Below, piece by piece: positions 15,369 to 24,297 of a stretch of DNA of 54,754 nt. The stretch is from HGM13006 sp964514175. GTDB taxonomy: Bacteria; Bacillota; Clostridia; Oscillospirales; Oscillospiraceae. The notes beneath the pieces were generated by a model. It had not been told where the DNA came from. It did no database searches and saw nothing but the letters and a program-made list of their open reading frames with translations. Numbering within the stretch: position 1 is the first letter of the stretch; each line of letters opens with the position of its first letter. The position numbers were made by a program, and so were the translations under genes. The stretch covers positions 1 through 54,754 of the forward strand of contig CAZEPQ010000002.1 in NCBI GenBank assembly GCA_964514175.1, given 5' to 3'.

Positions 15369-16151
15369 ATGCCGAATTTCTACACACACCTGTGCTTTGC
15401 CCGGGAGGTTTCCCGGCGGGTATCCCCGCCCCTGCATGAGCGGCTCCTTCAGGAATGGGACAGCTTTTGTTTGGGAAACTTCGGGCCGGATCCCCTGTAT
15501 TTCGGTTCCTCCCAGCTTCGGCATGGAGGACTTCAGCTCCATCACGGCACTGGTACCCAGGCACTGGAGTCCTATCGAAAGGCCATCCGGCAGGACAAGC
15601 CCTACGCCCTATCCTTTGCCTCCGGCTATTTTCTTCACCATTTTCTTGACAGCCGTATGCACCCCCTGGTGTACCGTGCCATGGAGGAAACCAGCCTGAC
15701 CCATCGGAGCCTGGAGGGAGAGCTGGACCGGATGCTGATGGAGCGGGACGGCATATCTCCAAAAGACGCCTTCCCCAATAAAACCATGCCGGAGGCCTTC
15801 TATATGATGGCCGCCCGGATGCTGCCGGGCGTTACTGCCGAGGAATATGCTGCGTCTTTGAAAAACTTCCGCCGGGTCTCCATGGCCCTCACCGGCTTTA
15901 CCGGCACCCCGGTGCGCCATGCGGTGAACGCCGTGAGCCACATTCCCGGAGCCTACGGTATCCGTGGTGCCATACTGAGCAGATCCCCCGCCCCACAAAT
16001 CGGCCCATATCTACAGGAAATGGGTAAACTTTTCTCCGCCGCTCTGGCAGAAGCCCCCGGCACACTGGAGCAATTTCTCTCGGATGCTGTAGAAGACAGG
16101 GGGTTTTCCCCCATTCTATCATGTGATTTTTCAGGAAAGAGGGACGTATAA
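15369..16151 (+). CDS. Zinc-dependent phospholipase C-like protein
   Basis: 260 residues. Histidines and acids of the zinc PLC/S1-P1 nuclease-like fold are spread as expected: NFYTHLCFAREV, LGNFGPDPLYF, HHGTG and SGYFLHHFLDSRMHP. No signal peptide is seen, unlike secreted phospholipase C, and this cytosolic branch is common in Clostridia with no proven substrate. A hydrolase acting on a phosphoester is inferred. It is tightly packed in the operon. Confidence 0.8.
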   Translation: MPNFYTHLCFAREVSRRVSPPLHERLLQEWDSFCLGNFGPDPLYFGSSQLRHGGLQLHHGTGTQALESYRKAIRQDKPYALSFASGYFLHHFLDSRMHPLVYRAMEETSLTHRSLEGELDRMLMERDGISPKDAFPNKTMPEAFYMMAARMLPGVTAEEYAASLKNFRRVSMALTGFTGTPVRHAVNAVSHIPGAYGIRGAILSRSPAPQIGPYLQEMGKLFSAALAEAPGTLEQFLSDAVEDRGFSPILSCDFSGKRDV

Positions 16152-16928
16152 ATGGTATATATCGAAAAGGAACTCTGCATCAACTGTAAGACCTGCCTGC
16201 GGCTTTGTCCCATGGGGGTCTTTGTTCCCGGGGAAGAAACCCCGGAGGTTCATCCCCGCCGCCGCTGCATCCAGTGTATGCACTGCGCCGGAGCCTGCCC
16301 CAAGAAGGCCATTCGTTTCCAGGATATCCCCACGGAGCAGGTCTATCCCGCCCCGGCAGAGGAGCCTCTGGAAAAGCTGATCCGTCAGCGCCGCTCCATC
16401 CGAAATTATTCCGACAAACTGCCGGATAAGTCTGTCCTGCAAAAGGCGCTGGATACGGCAGCCTATGCCCCCAGCGGAAAAAATCAGCGGGCCTACCGCT
16501 ATACCGTAGTCTGGGGCAAAAAGAAGGTCATGGAACTCAGAGATAAGTGCCTTGCCCTCTGCGAGGAATTTGGAGAAGCACCGGAGCTAAACAAGCTAAT
16601 GAAAAACGGCACCGACCTTCTCACCTGCGGTGCCCCCTGTATGGTGGTAGTTTGGAGCCCTGACGATTGCCTGAATCCGGTACTGGATCCTGCCGTGGTA
16701 CTATCTCAGTTGGAGCTGCTGCTGGTCAACGAAGGGCTGGGCACCTGCTGGGGCGGTTATCTCCGCCAGGTCAGCGACCGTTTCCCGGAGATCCGGGAAA
16801 TGCTGGGCATCCCGGAGGGGGCCCATGTGCGCTGCGCCCTGATGGTGGGCTATGCCAAGGCAGAGCGCTACATAAATCCCGTTTGGCGTCCCACCGTGGA
16901 TGCCCTGTGGCTGGAGGATAAGACCTGA
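16152..16928 (+). CDS. Ferredoxin-nitroreductase fusion protein
   Basis: 258 residues. Residues 1-60 hold two [4Fe-4S] motifs, CINCKTCLRLCP and CIQCMHCAGACP. The remaining part is an FMN-binding nitroreductase-like domain, with RRSIRNYSDK, AAYAPSGKNQRAYR and a glycine-rich NEGLGTCWGGY. The ferredoxin part would pass electrons to the flavin. The substrate is unknown. The start ATG follows the previous stop without a gap, and its stop overlaps the next start (TGATG). Confidence 0.9.
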   Translation: MVYIEKELCINCKTCLRLCPMGVFVPGEETPEVHPRRRCIQCMHCAGACPKKAIRFQDIPTEQVYPAPAEEPLEKLIRQRRSIRNYSDKLPDKSVLQKALDTAAYAPSGKNQRAYRYTVVWGKKKVMELRDKCLALCEEFGEAPELNKLMKNGTDLLTCGAPCMVVVWSPDDCLNPVLDPAVVLSQLELLLVNEGLGTCWGGYLRQVSDRFPEIREMLGIPEGAHVRCALMVGYAKAERYINPVWRPTVDALWLEDKT

Positions 16929-17155
16929 TGGAACGGACTGTGCTGCCCGGTCAAAAATACCGGCATTTTAAAAACAAGCTCTACCAGATCGTCTGCGTCG
17001 CAAAGCACTCGGAAACCATGGAACCTCTGGTGATCTATCAGGCACTCTATGACGATTACGGCTTCTATGCCCGTCCTCTGGATATGTTTCTCAGCGAAGT
17101 GGACCATGAAAAATACCCGGAAGTTACACAAAAATATCGTTTTGAGCAGGTCTAG
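16928..17155 (+). CDS. DUF1653 domain protein
   Basis: 75 residues. The pattern GQKYRHFKNKLYQIVCVAKHSET, MEPLVIYQALYDDYGFYARPL and FLSEVD is typical of DUF1653, a small SH3-like fold of unknown function. It is the last gene of the run starting at 12171. No clear terminator follows before the promoter at 17232; the 17156-17231 gap is AT-rich with no other signal. Confidence 0.88.
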   Translation: MERTVLPGQKYRHFKNKLYQIVCVAKHSETMEPLVIYQALYDDYGFYARPLDMFLSEVDHEKYPEVTQKYRFEQV

Positions 17156-17231
17156 GCCACGCATAAATTGGAAAAAACAATGTATTTTCAGTGAAAAATC
17201 GATTTATTTTAAACTTTTCGACGCAAAAGGC

Positions 17232-17259
17232 TTGCATTTCCTCATGTTTTATGTATAAT
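17232..17259 (+). promoter_or_regulatory. Promoter of the lysozyme-SLH gene
   Basis: TTGCAT (17232-17237) and TATAAT (17254-17259) are 16 bases apart, 47 bases upstream of the ATG. Confidence 0.7.
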
Positions 17260-17306
17260 AAAAATTACAAAAGAGTTACATCTGTTACAATTTCACAGGA
17301 GGAACT

Positions 17307-18575
17307 ATGAAACAGTTTAAAATAATGCTTCGGATGTTTACCGTCCTGGCCATTTTGGCTTTGTTTACCCTGCCCGCCGCGGCAGAGGATTTAAATGTTT
17401 ATCCCACCGAAACCACCAGCAGCGATTTTGTTTCCGGCGACAGACTGATGGCCCTTATCAGCAGTGATCCGGTTCCTACCTTTTCCATTTCCGATGAAGG
17501 TCTTACATTTGTAATCGGCTACGAGGGCTTTTTGGCTAACCCCTATTGGGATGTGACCCACTTCTCTATTGGTTATGGCTGCAGTTACGATGCCGCAAAG
17601 GCACTATTTGGTGAGGATTGTGCCCCCATTACTGAGGAGCAAGCCTTTCAGCTTCTCAAATCAGAAGCCACCTCTGTAGAAAACTACCTAAACAAATATT
17701 TAACCAAAAACTCCATCTCCCTGAATCAGAATCAGTTTGATGCCCTGATGAGCTTTACATATAACGTGGGCATTAGCTGGCTCTACAAGTGCAATCCAGA
17801 TGGCACCCCCTACAAAATTCAGGCCATGCTCCTGGACGACCCCACCACCTGGACTGAGGCGCGGGCACAGGAAGCCTTCGGCTCCTGGGTCAATGCTGAC
17901 GGAAAGGTTCTTCCCGGTCTGGTAAAGCGCAGAGCCGCAGAAGCCAAACTGTTCTGCACCCCTTATACAGCGTCAGACGATAATACTGAAACTGATTTGC
18001 CGGAAAGCGAGACAGAATCCGTACCTGAGGTTGTTTTTTCCGATGTAAAGGAAAGCGACTGGTTCTATTCCACAGTCAATGAGGTCTATGACCTCGGGCT
18101 GATGAACGGCGTAGGCGGCGGATTGTTTAACCCCGCAGATTCTCTGACTCGCGCGCAGATGGTCCAGATCCTGGCTAATTTTGACGGTGTTACTGATCTG
18201 AGCAACGAAACCGACACTGCGTTCGCCGATGTTCCCGCAGGTCAGTGGTACACCGGTGTTGTGGCCTGGGCTGCTGAGAAGGAATATGTTTTGGGCATGG
18301 ACGATGGTACCTTCCATCCCAATGACCCCATCACCCGAGAACAGATGTGTACCATTTTGACAAGATACTTGAAGGCTAAGGGTTTTGCCACCGGCGGAGA
18401 GGTCACTGTTTTCTCCGACGATGCTGCCATCAGCGGATACGCCAAGGAGGGTGTTTATTTCTGCTCCACGTTGGGCCTGATCCTGGGTATGGGAGACGGC
18501 ACCTTCTCCCCCGGCACCTATGCCACCCGTGCACAGGCTGCCACCATACTGCTCAGAATGTATGCGCTTTCATAA
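17307..18575 (+). CDS. Secreted GH24 (T4-type) lysozyme with three SLH domains
   Basis: 422 residues. A signal peptide (1-26, ending PAAAE) is followed by a phage-type lysozyme domain from about 60 to 215, with catalytic Glu in GYEGF, WDVTHFSIGYG and the helix QNQFDALMSFTYNVG. In the family E-x8-D-x5-T pattern the final Thr is Ser here. Three S-layer homology repeats follow (FSDVKESDWFY, FADVPAGQWYT and FSDDAAISGYA), each ending in a TRAQ/TREQ block. SLH domains bind pyruvylated secondary wall polymer, so this is a wall-anchored muramidase. The following gene starts only 24 bases later. Confidence 0.9.
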   Translation: MKQFKIMLRMFTVLAILALFTLPAAAEDLNVYPTETTSSDFVSGDRLMALISSDPVPTFSISDEGLTFVIGYEGFLANPYWDVTHFSIGYGCSYDAAKALFGEDCAPITEEQAFQLLKSEATSVENYLNKYLTKNSISLNQNQFDALMSFTYNVGISWLYKCNPDGTPYKIQAMLLDDPTTWTEARAQEAFGSWVNADGKVLPGLVKRRAAEAKLFCTPYTASDDNTETDLPESETESVPEVVFSDVKESDWFYSTVNEVYDLGLMNGVGGGLFNPADSLTRAQMVQILANFDGVTDLSNETDTAFADVPAGQWYTGVVAWAAEKEYVLGMDDGTFHPNDPITREQMCTILTRYLKAKGFATGGEVTVFSDDAAISGYAKEGVYFCSTLGLILGMGDGTFSPGTYATRAQAATILLRMYALS

Positions 18576-18599
18576 AAGGCGCAAAAAGGAGACCCCATC

Positions 18600-19736
18600 A
18601 TGCGAGATATCTATCTCATCGACTTTGAAAATGTTGCCTCTGAAGGCCTCAGCGGCATTACCTATCTCTCTGAAGAAGATCAGGTCATCATCTTTTACAG
18701 CAACAACTCCAATCGGCTGACCATGAAGATGCATATTCTCATCGGAAAAAGCGTCTGTCAGCTTCGTTACTTCGAGGTCACGGTGGGCGGCAAGAACGCC
18801 CTGGACCACCAGATCTCCACCTATCTTGGTTACCTCATCGGCACAGGCGCCGCTGAGCGGAACTATTACATCGTCTCCCGGGATATGGGCTATAAGCATG
18901 TGGCCAACTTCTGGTCTGCCAATCGCATCGGCCCCAAGGTCCGCTGCATTGATGCCATCAAAGGCGCCAGCCGTCTGGATCGCAACCGCAAAGATACGGT
19001 TCTGCAGGCCATGCCCCAGCAGTTGGATACTGAATCAGTTCCGGCAGAGCCGATCCAGACTACCCTTTCGGAACCTGTAGAAGCAGCCGTCGCTGACGCA
19101 GCGGAAGTCCTTCCCGTTTCCGTGGAAAGCGCACCTGCCCAAATAACCCAGGAGGCAGAAGCAGTCTCGGAGCAGCCCGAAGTTGCTGCCCCCCAGGATA
19201 CCCCGCTTCCCGATATGGCAGCTCTCCCGGAGGAACCTCCCGTCATGGAGGCACTTCCCCAGCCAGAGATCCCTGCCGAGGAAGCACAGCCCCAGACGCA
19301 GAAGCGTACCTATAAGAGCCGCACCCGTACCCGCAGCAAGGCACGCAGTAAGAGCTATCCCCAGCACACCGACGCCCCCGCCGCCGATGTTGCCGAAGCC
19401 CCCGCTGTTCCCGTCGCTGAGACGGCAGACGCCCCCACTGCCCCTGAGCAAACCCCCGTACAGGAGGAAAAGAAGCCTGCCCCGAAGAAAAAGGCATCCC
19501 CAAAAAGCGGAAAGACCGCAGCGAAAACGCCCAAGGTCGAGGATCCCAAGCCCGCTGCCGGCGTTGACCAGCTTTCCGCCATGATCGCCCCCTACCCCAA
19601 GCTCCAGGAGAGCGTACTGCGGGATCTGATCGCCAACAACAAGCGTCAGGTTCTCTGCAACACCCTCCGCAAGCATCTGGGACAGGAAAAGGGTTTGGCC
19701 CTGTACAACGAGATTAAACGGGCCGCCTGGCATTGA
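18600..19736 (+). CDS. NYN/PIN-like nuclease domain protein with long disordered tail
   Basis: 378 residues. The first about 130 resemble a NYN/PIN-like domain: YLIDFENV with the acidic pair, IIFYSNNSNRLT, VGGKNALDHQISTYLGYLIG and NYYIVSRDMGYKHV. These families cut RNA with a metal ion held by acidic residues. Residues 140-320 are low complexity, rich in Pro, Ala and Glu, with a basic patch (YKSRTRTRSKARSKS) and a Lys-rich patch. The last about 55 residues (LSAMIAPYPKLQESVLRDLI to the end) form a compact helical domain of unknown type. RNA or nucleic-acid binding is inferred. The ribosome site is AAGGAG and a terminator follows. Confidence 0.75.
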   Translation: MRDIYLIDFENVASEGLSGITYLSEEDQVIIFYSNNSNRLTMKMHILIGKSVCQLRYFEVTVGGKNALDHQISTYLGYLIGTGAAERNYYIVSRDMGYKHVANFWSANRIGPKVRCIDAIKGASRLDRNRKDTVLQAMPQQLDTESVPAEPIQTTLSEPVEAAVADAAEVLPVSVESAPAQITQEAEAVSEQPEVAAPQDTPLPDMAALPEEPPVMEALPQPEIPAEEAQPQTQKRTYKSRTRTRSKARSKSYPQHTDAPAADVAEAPAVPVAETADAPTAPEQTPVQEEKKPAPKKKASPKSGKTAAKTPKVEDPKPAAGVDQLSAMIAPYPKLQESVLRDLIANNKRQVLCNTLRKHLGQEKGLALYNEIKRAAWH

Positions 19737-19742
19737 TTCCCT

Positions 19743-19773
19743 CACCCCAAAGCAATTTGCTTTGGGGTGTTTT
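19743..19773 (+). terminator. Intrinsic terminator after the NYN-like gene
   Basis: A perfect 12-bp stem (19743-19754 with 19758-19769) with a 3-base loop is followed by TTTT. Confidence 0.88.
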
Positions 19774-19873
19774 GCGTCCATACTACAAAAATCGAACCTT
19801 GCCCACAATAATTGACTGGTAAAATCCACAAAAGGACTTTTGAAAATTCATCCAAATCAACTTCCGTATTTGC

Positions 19874-19902
19874 TTCACATTTTATGCGAATTGCTATATA
19901 AT
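19874..19902 (+). promoter_or_regulatory. Promoter of the beta-helix surface protein gene
   Basis: TTCACA (19874-19879) and TATAAT (19897-19902) are 17 bases apart, 33 bases before the ATG. The gap 19774-19873 is AT-rich with nothing else recognised. Confidence 0.7.
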
Positions 19903-19934
19903 GATGGGGTAATCCTTTCTTAGGGGGCTTTCAC

Positions 19935-21881
19935 ATGAACGCAAAACGGATTCGAGCTTTGGCACTGATACTATGTCTGATGCTTCCCTTCACCTGCGCC
20001 GCGGCAGCCACAGACATGGGCATGCCCGCAATGGGCGATATGGCAGGCATGGAGCCTCCCGGCGGCTTTGGTGGCGGCATGGATATGAGTCCCGGCGCCG
20101 GCGGCGGAGCCCCCAGTTCTGACGGTGCTCCTTCAGAAGCCGCCATCGTCATAACCGACGGTACCGAAAATACCGCCGCTGAATATGAGCCCGGCAAATA
20201 TTCCAACCTGATTTCTGTTGCCGACGGCGTTGTGACCATTGACGGCCTCGATATGGAGAGCGGTGACTTTACCTTCAACGGTCTGGTTGCCACCGGCTCC
20301 ACCCTGCGTCTTCAGAAGGCCACCATTCGTCTGGGTGTGGACAGCCCCGCCACGGACGACATGACCGGAGGCGCAGCCGTCAATATCGACAACGGTGCTG
20401 TTCTGTACATCTCCGATTCCCAGCTCACGGTGGATGGCTCTGCCCGCTACGTCACCGCCGCCTATAACGACGCCACCCTGGTGGTAAACGATTCCAGTGT
20501 CACCTCCACCGGCAGTAACGAGAACACCGCCCAAATCACTGAGCCCTTCTCCAATGAGGCCCTTCTGATTTCCGGCAATGCCCGGGCAAATTTCTCCATT
20601 GGCGCCACCAAGACCTATTACTTCAATTCCGTCTGCTCTGCCGAGGGCTGGGCAGCCCTGTCCACCGATTCCGCCACGGGCACCGGCCTGGATCTCTATG
20701 CCTACAACACCGAGGCCATTGCCGAAAATGGGGGCTATTCCACCTATGCCGACACCAACTGCCGTGTCTGGCTCTATGGCAGCCGCCTCACCGCAGCGGA
20801 AATCGCCTGTATTATCTCCAAGAGCGGCCAGATCCATGCCTATAATGCCACTGCCGCAGACGAAGAACTGCTTTCCTACAACGAAGGCAGCACCGTGGAT
20901 GCGGGAACCAGCCTCATTGGCGGACGCAATGCCGTTATGATCCATGCCCCCGACATGATGGGCCAGGGCCTTATGGCGGCGGACTGCGGCACCTTCACCG
21001 CGGAGGATACCTATATCGGCACCTCCAGCGACCTGTTCTCCACCAAGAATTATTATGACTACGGCGATGCCGTGGGGGCCTATGTGGACTATATTTCCGG
21101 CAGCGTGTTCCTGATCCGCTCCACCTCTGCCAATATTGACCTGAAGGACGTGGAGATGGAGGGCTACAACAACGTACTCTTCCATACCGTACTGAACTCC
21201 GACTCCATGGGCAACTTCCTCTCTGCCGGAGATGGGGCCCAGGTCAAGCCCGTTGCCATCACCATGACCGACATGGAGGTTTCCGGCGATATCCTCCATG
21301 AGGACTATCAGCGCAATATGACCGTCACCCTGGATAATACCACCCTTTCCGGCAACATTGTCTCCGGCACCGTGGATTCCTGGAATGAAAAGTGGACCCA
21401 GTATGGTGAGGTCAACTGGGTGGTAGACGAGAGCTATGACGCCGTTTACGGTGTCGCCCTGACCCTGGGCGAAGGTGCCATCTGGAATGTCACCGGCAGC
21501 TCCAGCCTAACCAGTCTCACCGTCGGTGAGGGTGCTGTGATCAACGACGGCGAAATCACCCTGGACGGCGAACCACTCAACCCGGAAGCTGGCCAGACCT
21601 ACACCGGAGAGATTCTGGTTTCCGGCAGCTATGTGCCCCAGGAAGAAGCTCCCCAGGAAGAGCCTGATGAAGTAGCTTCCCTGGAGGAAGAAGGTATCTG
21701 CGTGGAGGTTCCCGCCATAGAGGTAGAGGCCCAGGAAGAACCTGCTGTGGAAGAAACCGCCCCGGAAGCCCCCACCCCGGAAGCGGACTCCGGCTCTACC
21801 GGATTGATCGTTGGCATTGTGATCGCTGTGCTGGTGGTGACGGTGATCCTTGTGGTGATCGTGAGGAAAAAGAAGAAATAA
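19935..21881 (+). CDS. Secreted beta-helix surface protein, membrane-anchored at the C-terminus
   Basis: 648 residues. A signal peptide (about 1-25) leads to a Met/Gly-rich segment with seven Met at 28-51, then a long domain of short repeats rich in Gly, Asp, Thr and Ser typical of a right-handed parallel beta-helix (VVTIDGLDM, AAVNIDNGAVLYISDSQLTV, GNARANFSIG). The C-terminal region has Glu/Pro-rich spacers (QEEAPQEEPDEV) and one membrane helix (SGSTGLIVGIVIAVLVVTVI) before a KKKK tail. It has no LPXTG. I infer a surface adhesin or polysaccharide-active protein; no catalytic motif is recognised. Confidence 0.8.
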   Translation: MNAKRIRALALILCLMLPFTCAAAATDMGMPAMGDMAGMEPPGGFGGGMDMSPGAGGGAPSSDGAPSEAAIVITDGTENTAAEYEPGKYSNLISVADGVVTIDGLDMESGDFTFNGLVATGSTLRLQKATIRLGVDSPATDDMTGGAAVNIDNGAVLYISDSQLTVDGSARYVTAAYNDATLVVNDSSVTSTGSNENTAQITEPFSNEALLISGNARANFSIGATKTYYFNSVCSAEGWAALSTDSATGTGLDLYAYNTEAIAENGGYSTYADTNCRVWLYGSRLTAAEIACIISKSGQIHAYNATAADEELLSYNEGSTVDAGTSLIGGRNAVMIHAPDMMGQGLMAADCGTFTAEDTYIGTSSDLFSTKNYYDYGDAVGAYVDYISGSVFLIRSTSANIDLKDVEMEGYNNVLFHTVLNSDSMGNFLSAGDGAQVKPVAITMTDMEVSGDILHEDYQRNMTVTLDNTTLSGNIVSGTVDSWNEKWTQYGEVNWVVDESYDAVYGVALTLGEGAIWNVTGSSSLTSLTVGEGAVINDGEITLDGEPLNPEAGQTYTGEILVSGSYVPQEEAPQEEPDEVASLEEEGICVEVPAIEVEAQEEPAVEETAPEAPTPEADSGSTGLIVGIVIAVLVVTVILVVIVRKKKK

Positions 21882-21889
21882 ACCATTTT

Positions 21890-21918
21890 GGCTGCCGCAT
21901 TTGCGGCAGCCATTTTGT
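21890..21918 (+). terminator. Intrinsic terminator of the beta-helix gene
   Basis: A perfect 10-bp stem (21890-21899 with 21902-21911) is followed by ATTTTGT. Confidence 0.8.
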
Positions 21919-21927
21919 CCCTGCTTC

Positions 21928-21956
21928 TTGCATAAGCAGCGGGAATATAGTATAAT
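21928..21956 (+). promoter_or_regulatory. Promoter of the HAD phosphatase gene
   Basis: TTGCAT (21928-21933) and consensus TATAAT (21951-21956) are 17 bases apart. Confidence 0.78.
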
Positions 21957-22011
21957 GGCCGGAGCAGTTTGTTCCAATTTAGAACCATATTTCTCGAAAG
22001 GTTGATTCCCA

Positions 22012-22719
22012 TTGCTGAAAGCTGTTTTATTTGATCTGGACGGCACCCTGCTCCCCATGGATCAGGACGCATTTACAAAATACTATTTTAAACTTCTGGT
22101 GGGCGCCATTGCCCCCCACGGCTATGATCCCCAGGCGTTTCTGCAAGCGCTTATCTCCGGCGTTACCGCCATGGTGAAAAACGACGGAAGTAAGACCAAC
22201 GAAGACGCCTTCTGGCAGTGCTTCTCTCACACCTTCGGTCAGCGGGTATACGACGATATTCCCCATTTTGACACCTTCTACAGAAACGAGTTCCAGCAGA
22301 TCCGGTCCGTCTGCGGCTACAGTGAAAAGGCAAAGCAGGTCATCGACACCGCCAAGGCAAAGGGCCTGCGGGTAGCCCTGGCCACCAATCCCCTGTTCCC
22401 CGCCATTGCCACCCAGAGCCGAATCCGCTGGGCCGGTCTCCAGCCGGAGGACTTCGAGCTGTACACCACCTATGAAAATTCCTGCCACTGCAAGCCCGAT
22501 CTGGACTACTACCGGGATATTTTGAAAGAGATGGGGCTTACAGCAGAGGAATGCCTCATGGTGGGCAATGATGTAGGTGAGGATATGATTGCCCGGGAGC
22601 TGGGCATGGATGTGTTCCTGTTGACCCCCTGCCTGTTAAACCGCAAAAATCAGGACATTTCTGTCTATCCCCAGGGAGATTTCGATGCGCTGATCGCATA
22701 TATCGAAAACATTCATTGA
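22012..22719 (+). CDS. HAD-family hydrolase
   Basis: 235 residues starting at TTG 22012, as the first in-frame start after a GAAAGG ribosome site. Motif I is DLDGTLLPMD near the N-terminus with both catalytic Asp residues; motif II is ALATNPLFP; the motif III Lys is in CHCKPDLDYY; motif IV is MVGNDVGEDMIA. A helical cap lies between motifs I and II. These enzymes are phosphatases of small metabolites, such as phosphoglycolate, but the substrate cannot be told. It has its own promoter and a terminator-like hairpin follows. Confidence 0.9.
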   Translation: MLKAVLFDLDGTLLPMDQDAFTKYYFKLLVGAIAPHGYDPQAFLQALISGVTAMVKNDGSKTNEDAFWQCFSHTFGQRVYDDIPHFDTFYRNEFQQIRSVCGYSEKAKQVIDTAKAKGLRVALATNPLFPAIATQSRIRWAGLQPEDFELYTTYENSCHCKPDLDYYRDILKEMGLTAEECLMVGNDVGEDMIARELGMDVFLLTPCLLNRKNQDISVYPQGDFDALIAYIENIH

Positions 22720-22757
22720 TCCGCATTTGCAGCATTCTCCATTTTGATACACCACAA

Positions 22758-22807
22758 CAGAGCGTATATGTACCTTCCTTCGGTATATATGCGCTCTGAT
22801 TCTTTTC
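22758..22807 (+). terminator. Terminator-like long hairpin after the HAD gene
   Basis: A 17-base stem with a few mismatches (22758-22774 with 22782-22798) and a 7-base loop is followed by ATTCTTTTCC. Confidence 0.65.
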
Positions 22808-22818
22808 CCGGCACCTCC

Positions 22819-22844
22819 GGGCCCCTGTGAGCATGGGCCCCTAC
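22819..22844 (-). repeat. REP-like palindromic element
   Basis: On the minus strand it starts GTAGGGGCCCATGCTCACAGG and ends GGCCC, matching the start and spacing of the units near 1122, 2201 and 11549. It lies just upstream of rlmD. Confidence 0.5.
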
Positions 22845-22919
22845 TCCCCCGCTCCTCATTGCCTTTCAAAGGAAAATATGATAAACTAAAATCAAACGCT
22901 GCTTAGGAGGATTGCCTCT

Positions 22920-24275
22920 ATGAACAAAAATGAGATTTTTACCGCCCCCATCACCGGCTGCACCAGCGAGGGCATGGGCGTTGCCCGGTGTGAGGACCGT
23001 GCGGTATTTATAAAGGGCGCCATCCCCGGCGAGGTCTGCGAAATTAAGATCGTTAAGATCACAAAAACCGCCGTCTACGGTCGTCTTGAGAAGATCATTA
23101 CTGCCTCTCCCCACCGTACCGAGCCGGAATGTCCCCATTTCGGCAAATGCGGCGGCTGTGACTTTATGCATATGGACTATGAACTGGAATCCCAGCTCAA
23201 GCGTCAGCGAGTCTATGATGCCCTGGAGCGCATCGGCAAGGTTGTGCCCGGTGAACTCCCCATTACCCCTGCACCCACCACCGAGGGCTACCGCAACAAG
23301 GCCCAGTTCCCCGTGGCAATGAGCCAGGGCAAGGCCGCCGCAGGCTTCTTCCGTGCCAGAACCCATGAACTGATTCCCGTAACCCACTGTCATATTCAGC
23401 CCAGGGAGGCGGAGATCGCCGCCCGTGCAGTACTGGAATGGATGGAGAAGTATCACATCCTCCCCTATGATGAGGCCACCCACAAGGGCTATGTCCGGCA
23501 TATTTTTGTCCGAAAGGCCGTGGTGACCGGGCAGCTCATGGTCTGCGTCATTGCCAATGCGGAGAAGCTGCCCAAAGCAAAGCAGTTGGTGGATACCCTT
23601 AGAGCCGCTCTGCCGGAGCTTACCACCGTTGTACACAATGTCAATACCCGCCCTGGCAATGCCATTCTGGGCGGCACCTATCATGCCCTGTTTGGCGAGG
23701 GTTATATTGAGGACGTGCTCTGCGGCCTCACCTTCCGGCTGTCCCCTGCCTCCTTCTATCAGGTCAACCACCATCAAGCCCAGGTGCTTTATGAAAAAGC
23801 CATCTCCTTGGCAGATCTCCACGGAACGGAGACCGTTCTCGACCTGTACTGCGGCACCGGCACCATCACTCTGGCTATGTCCAAACAGGCCGGAAATGTC
23901 ATCGGCGTGGAGGTGGTTCCCCAGGCCATTGAGGACGCCAAGGAAAACGCCCTGCGAAACGGCATTAAAAACGCCCGTTTCTTCTGTGCCGATGCAGGTC
24001 AGGCAGCGAAGCAGCTTGCCGCCGAAGGCATCCGCCCGGATGTTATCACCGTGGACCCGCCCCGGAAGGGCATCTCCCAAGACGTCATCGACGCCATTGA
24101 CCAGATGAATCCCCGCCGTGTGGTCTACGTCTCCTGCGACCCAGCCACCCTGGCACGGGACGTGAAGCTGCTGGAGGAAAAAGGCTATCTTTATCAGCAG
24201 GGCGAGACTGTAGATCTATTCCCGAGAACAAAGCATATTGAGAGTGTTGCCCTTTTAAGTCGAGAAGATTTCTGA
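22920..24275 (+). CDS. rlmD: 23S rRNA (uracil-5-)-methyltransferase RlmD/RumA family
   Basis: 451 residues. A TRAM domain (residues 1-58), the [4Fe-4S] ligand set CPHFGKCGGC near 76-85 with a further Cys in THCHIQ, and a class I methyltransferase fold with LDLYCGTGTITL, TVDPPRKG (motif IV) and YVSCDPATLARD, where the Cys is the catalytic nucleophile. The family methylates U1939 or U747 of 23S rRNA; the precise site here is not determined (RlmCD in Firmicutes can do both). The ribosome site is AGGAGG. Confidence 0.93.
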   Translation: MNKNEIFTAPITGCTSEGMGVARCEDRAVFIKGAIPGEVCEIKIVKITKTAVYGRLEKIITASPHRTEPECPHFGKCGGCDFMHMDYELESQLKRQRVYDALERIGKVVPGELPITPAPTTEGYRNKAQFPVAMSQGKAAAGFFRARTHELIPVTHCHIQPREAEIAARAVLEWMEKYHILPYDEATHKGYVRHIFVRKAVVTGQLMVCVIANAEKLPKAKQLVDTLRAALPELTTVVHNVNTRPGNAILGGTYHALFGEGYIEDVLCGLTFRLSPASFYQVNHHQAQVLYEKAISLADLHGTETVLDLYCGTGTITLAMSKQAGNVIGVEVVPQAIEDAKENALRNGIKNARFFCADAGQAAKQLAAEGIRPDVITVDPPRKGISQDVIDAIDQMNPRRVVYVSCDPATLARDVKLLEEKGYLYQQGETVDLFPRTKHIESVALLSREDF

Positions 24276-24297
24276 ACATGAACTCGGAGAATAAACC

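Noticed and set aside
20133..21299. 388-codon minus-strand frame opposite the beta-helix protein
   Set aside because: The Gly-rich pattern arises from the reverse of repeated codons; no start signal.
22866..24080. 404-codon minus-strand open frame opposite rlmD
   Set aside because: The rlmD gene on the other strand has complete motifs; the antisense frame has none and no ribosome site.
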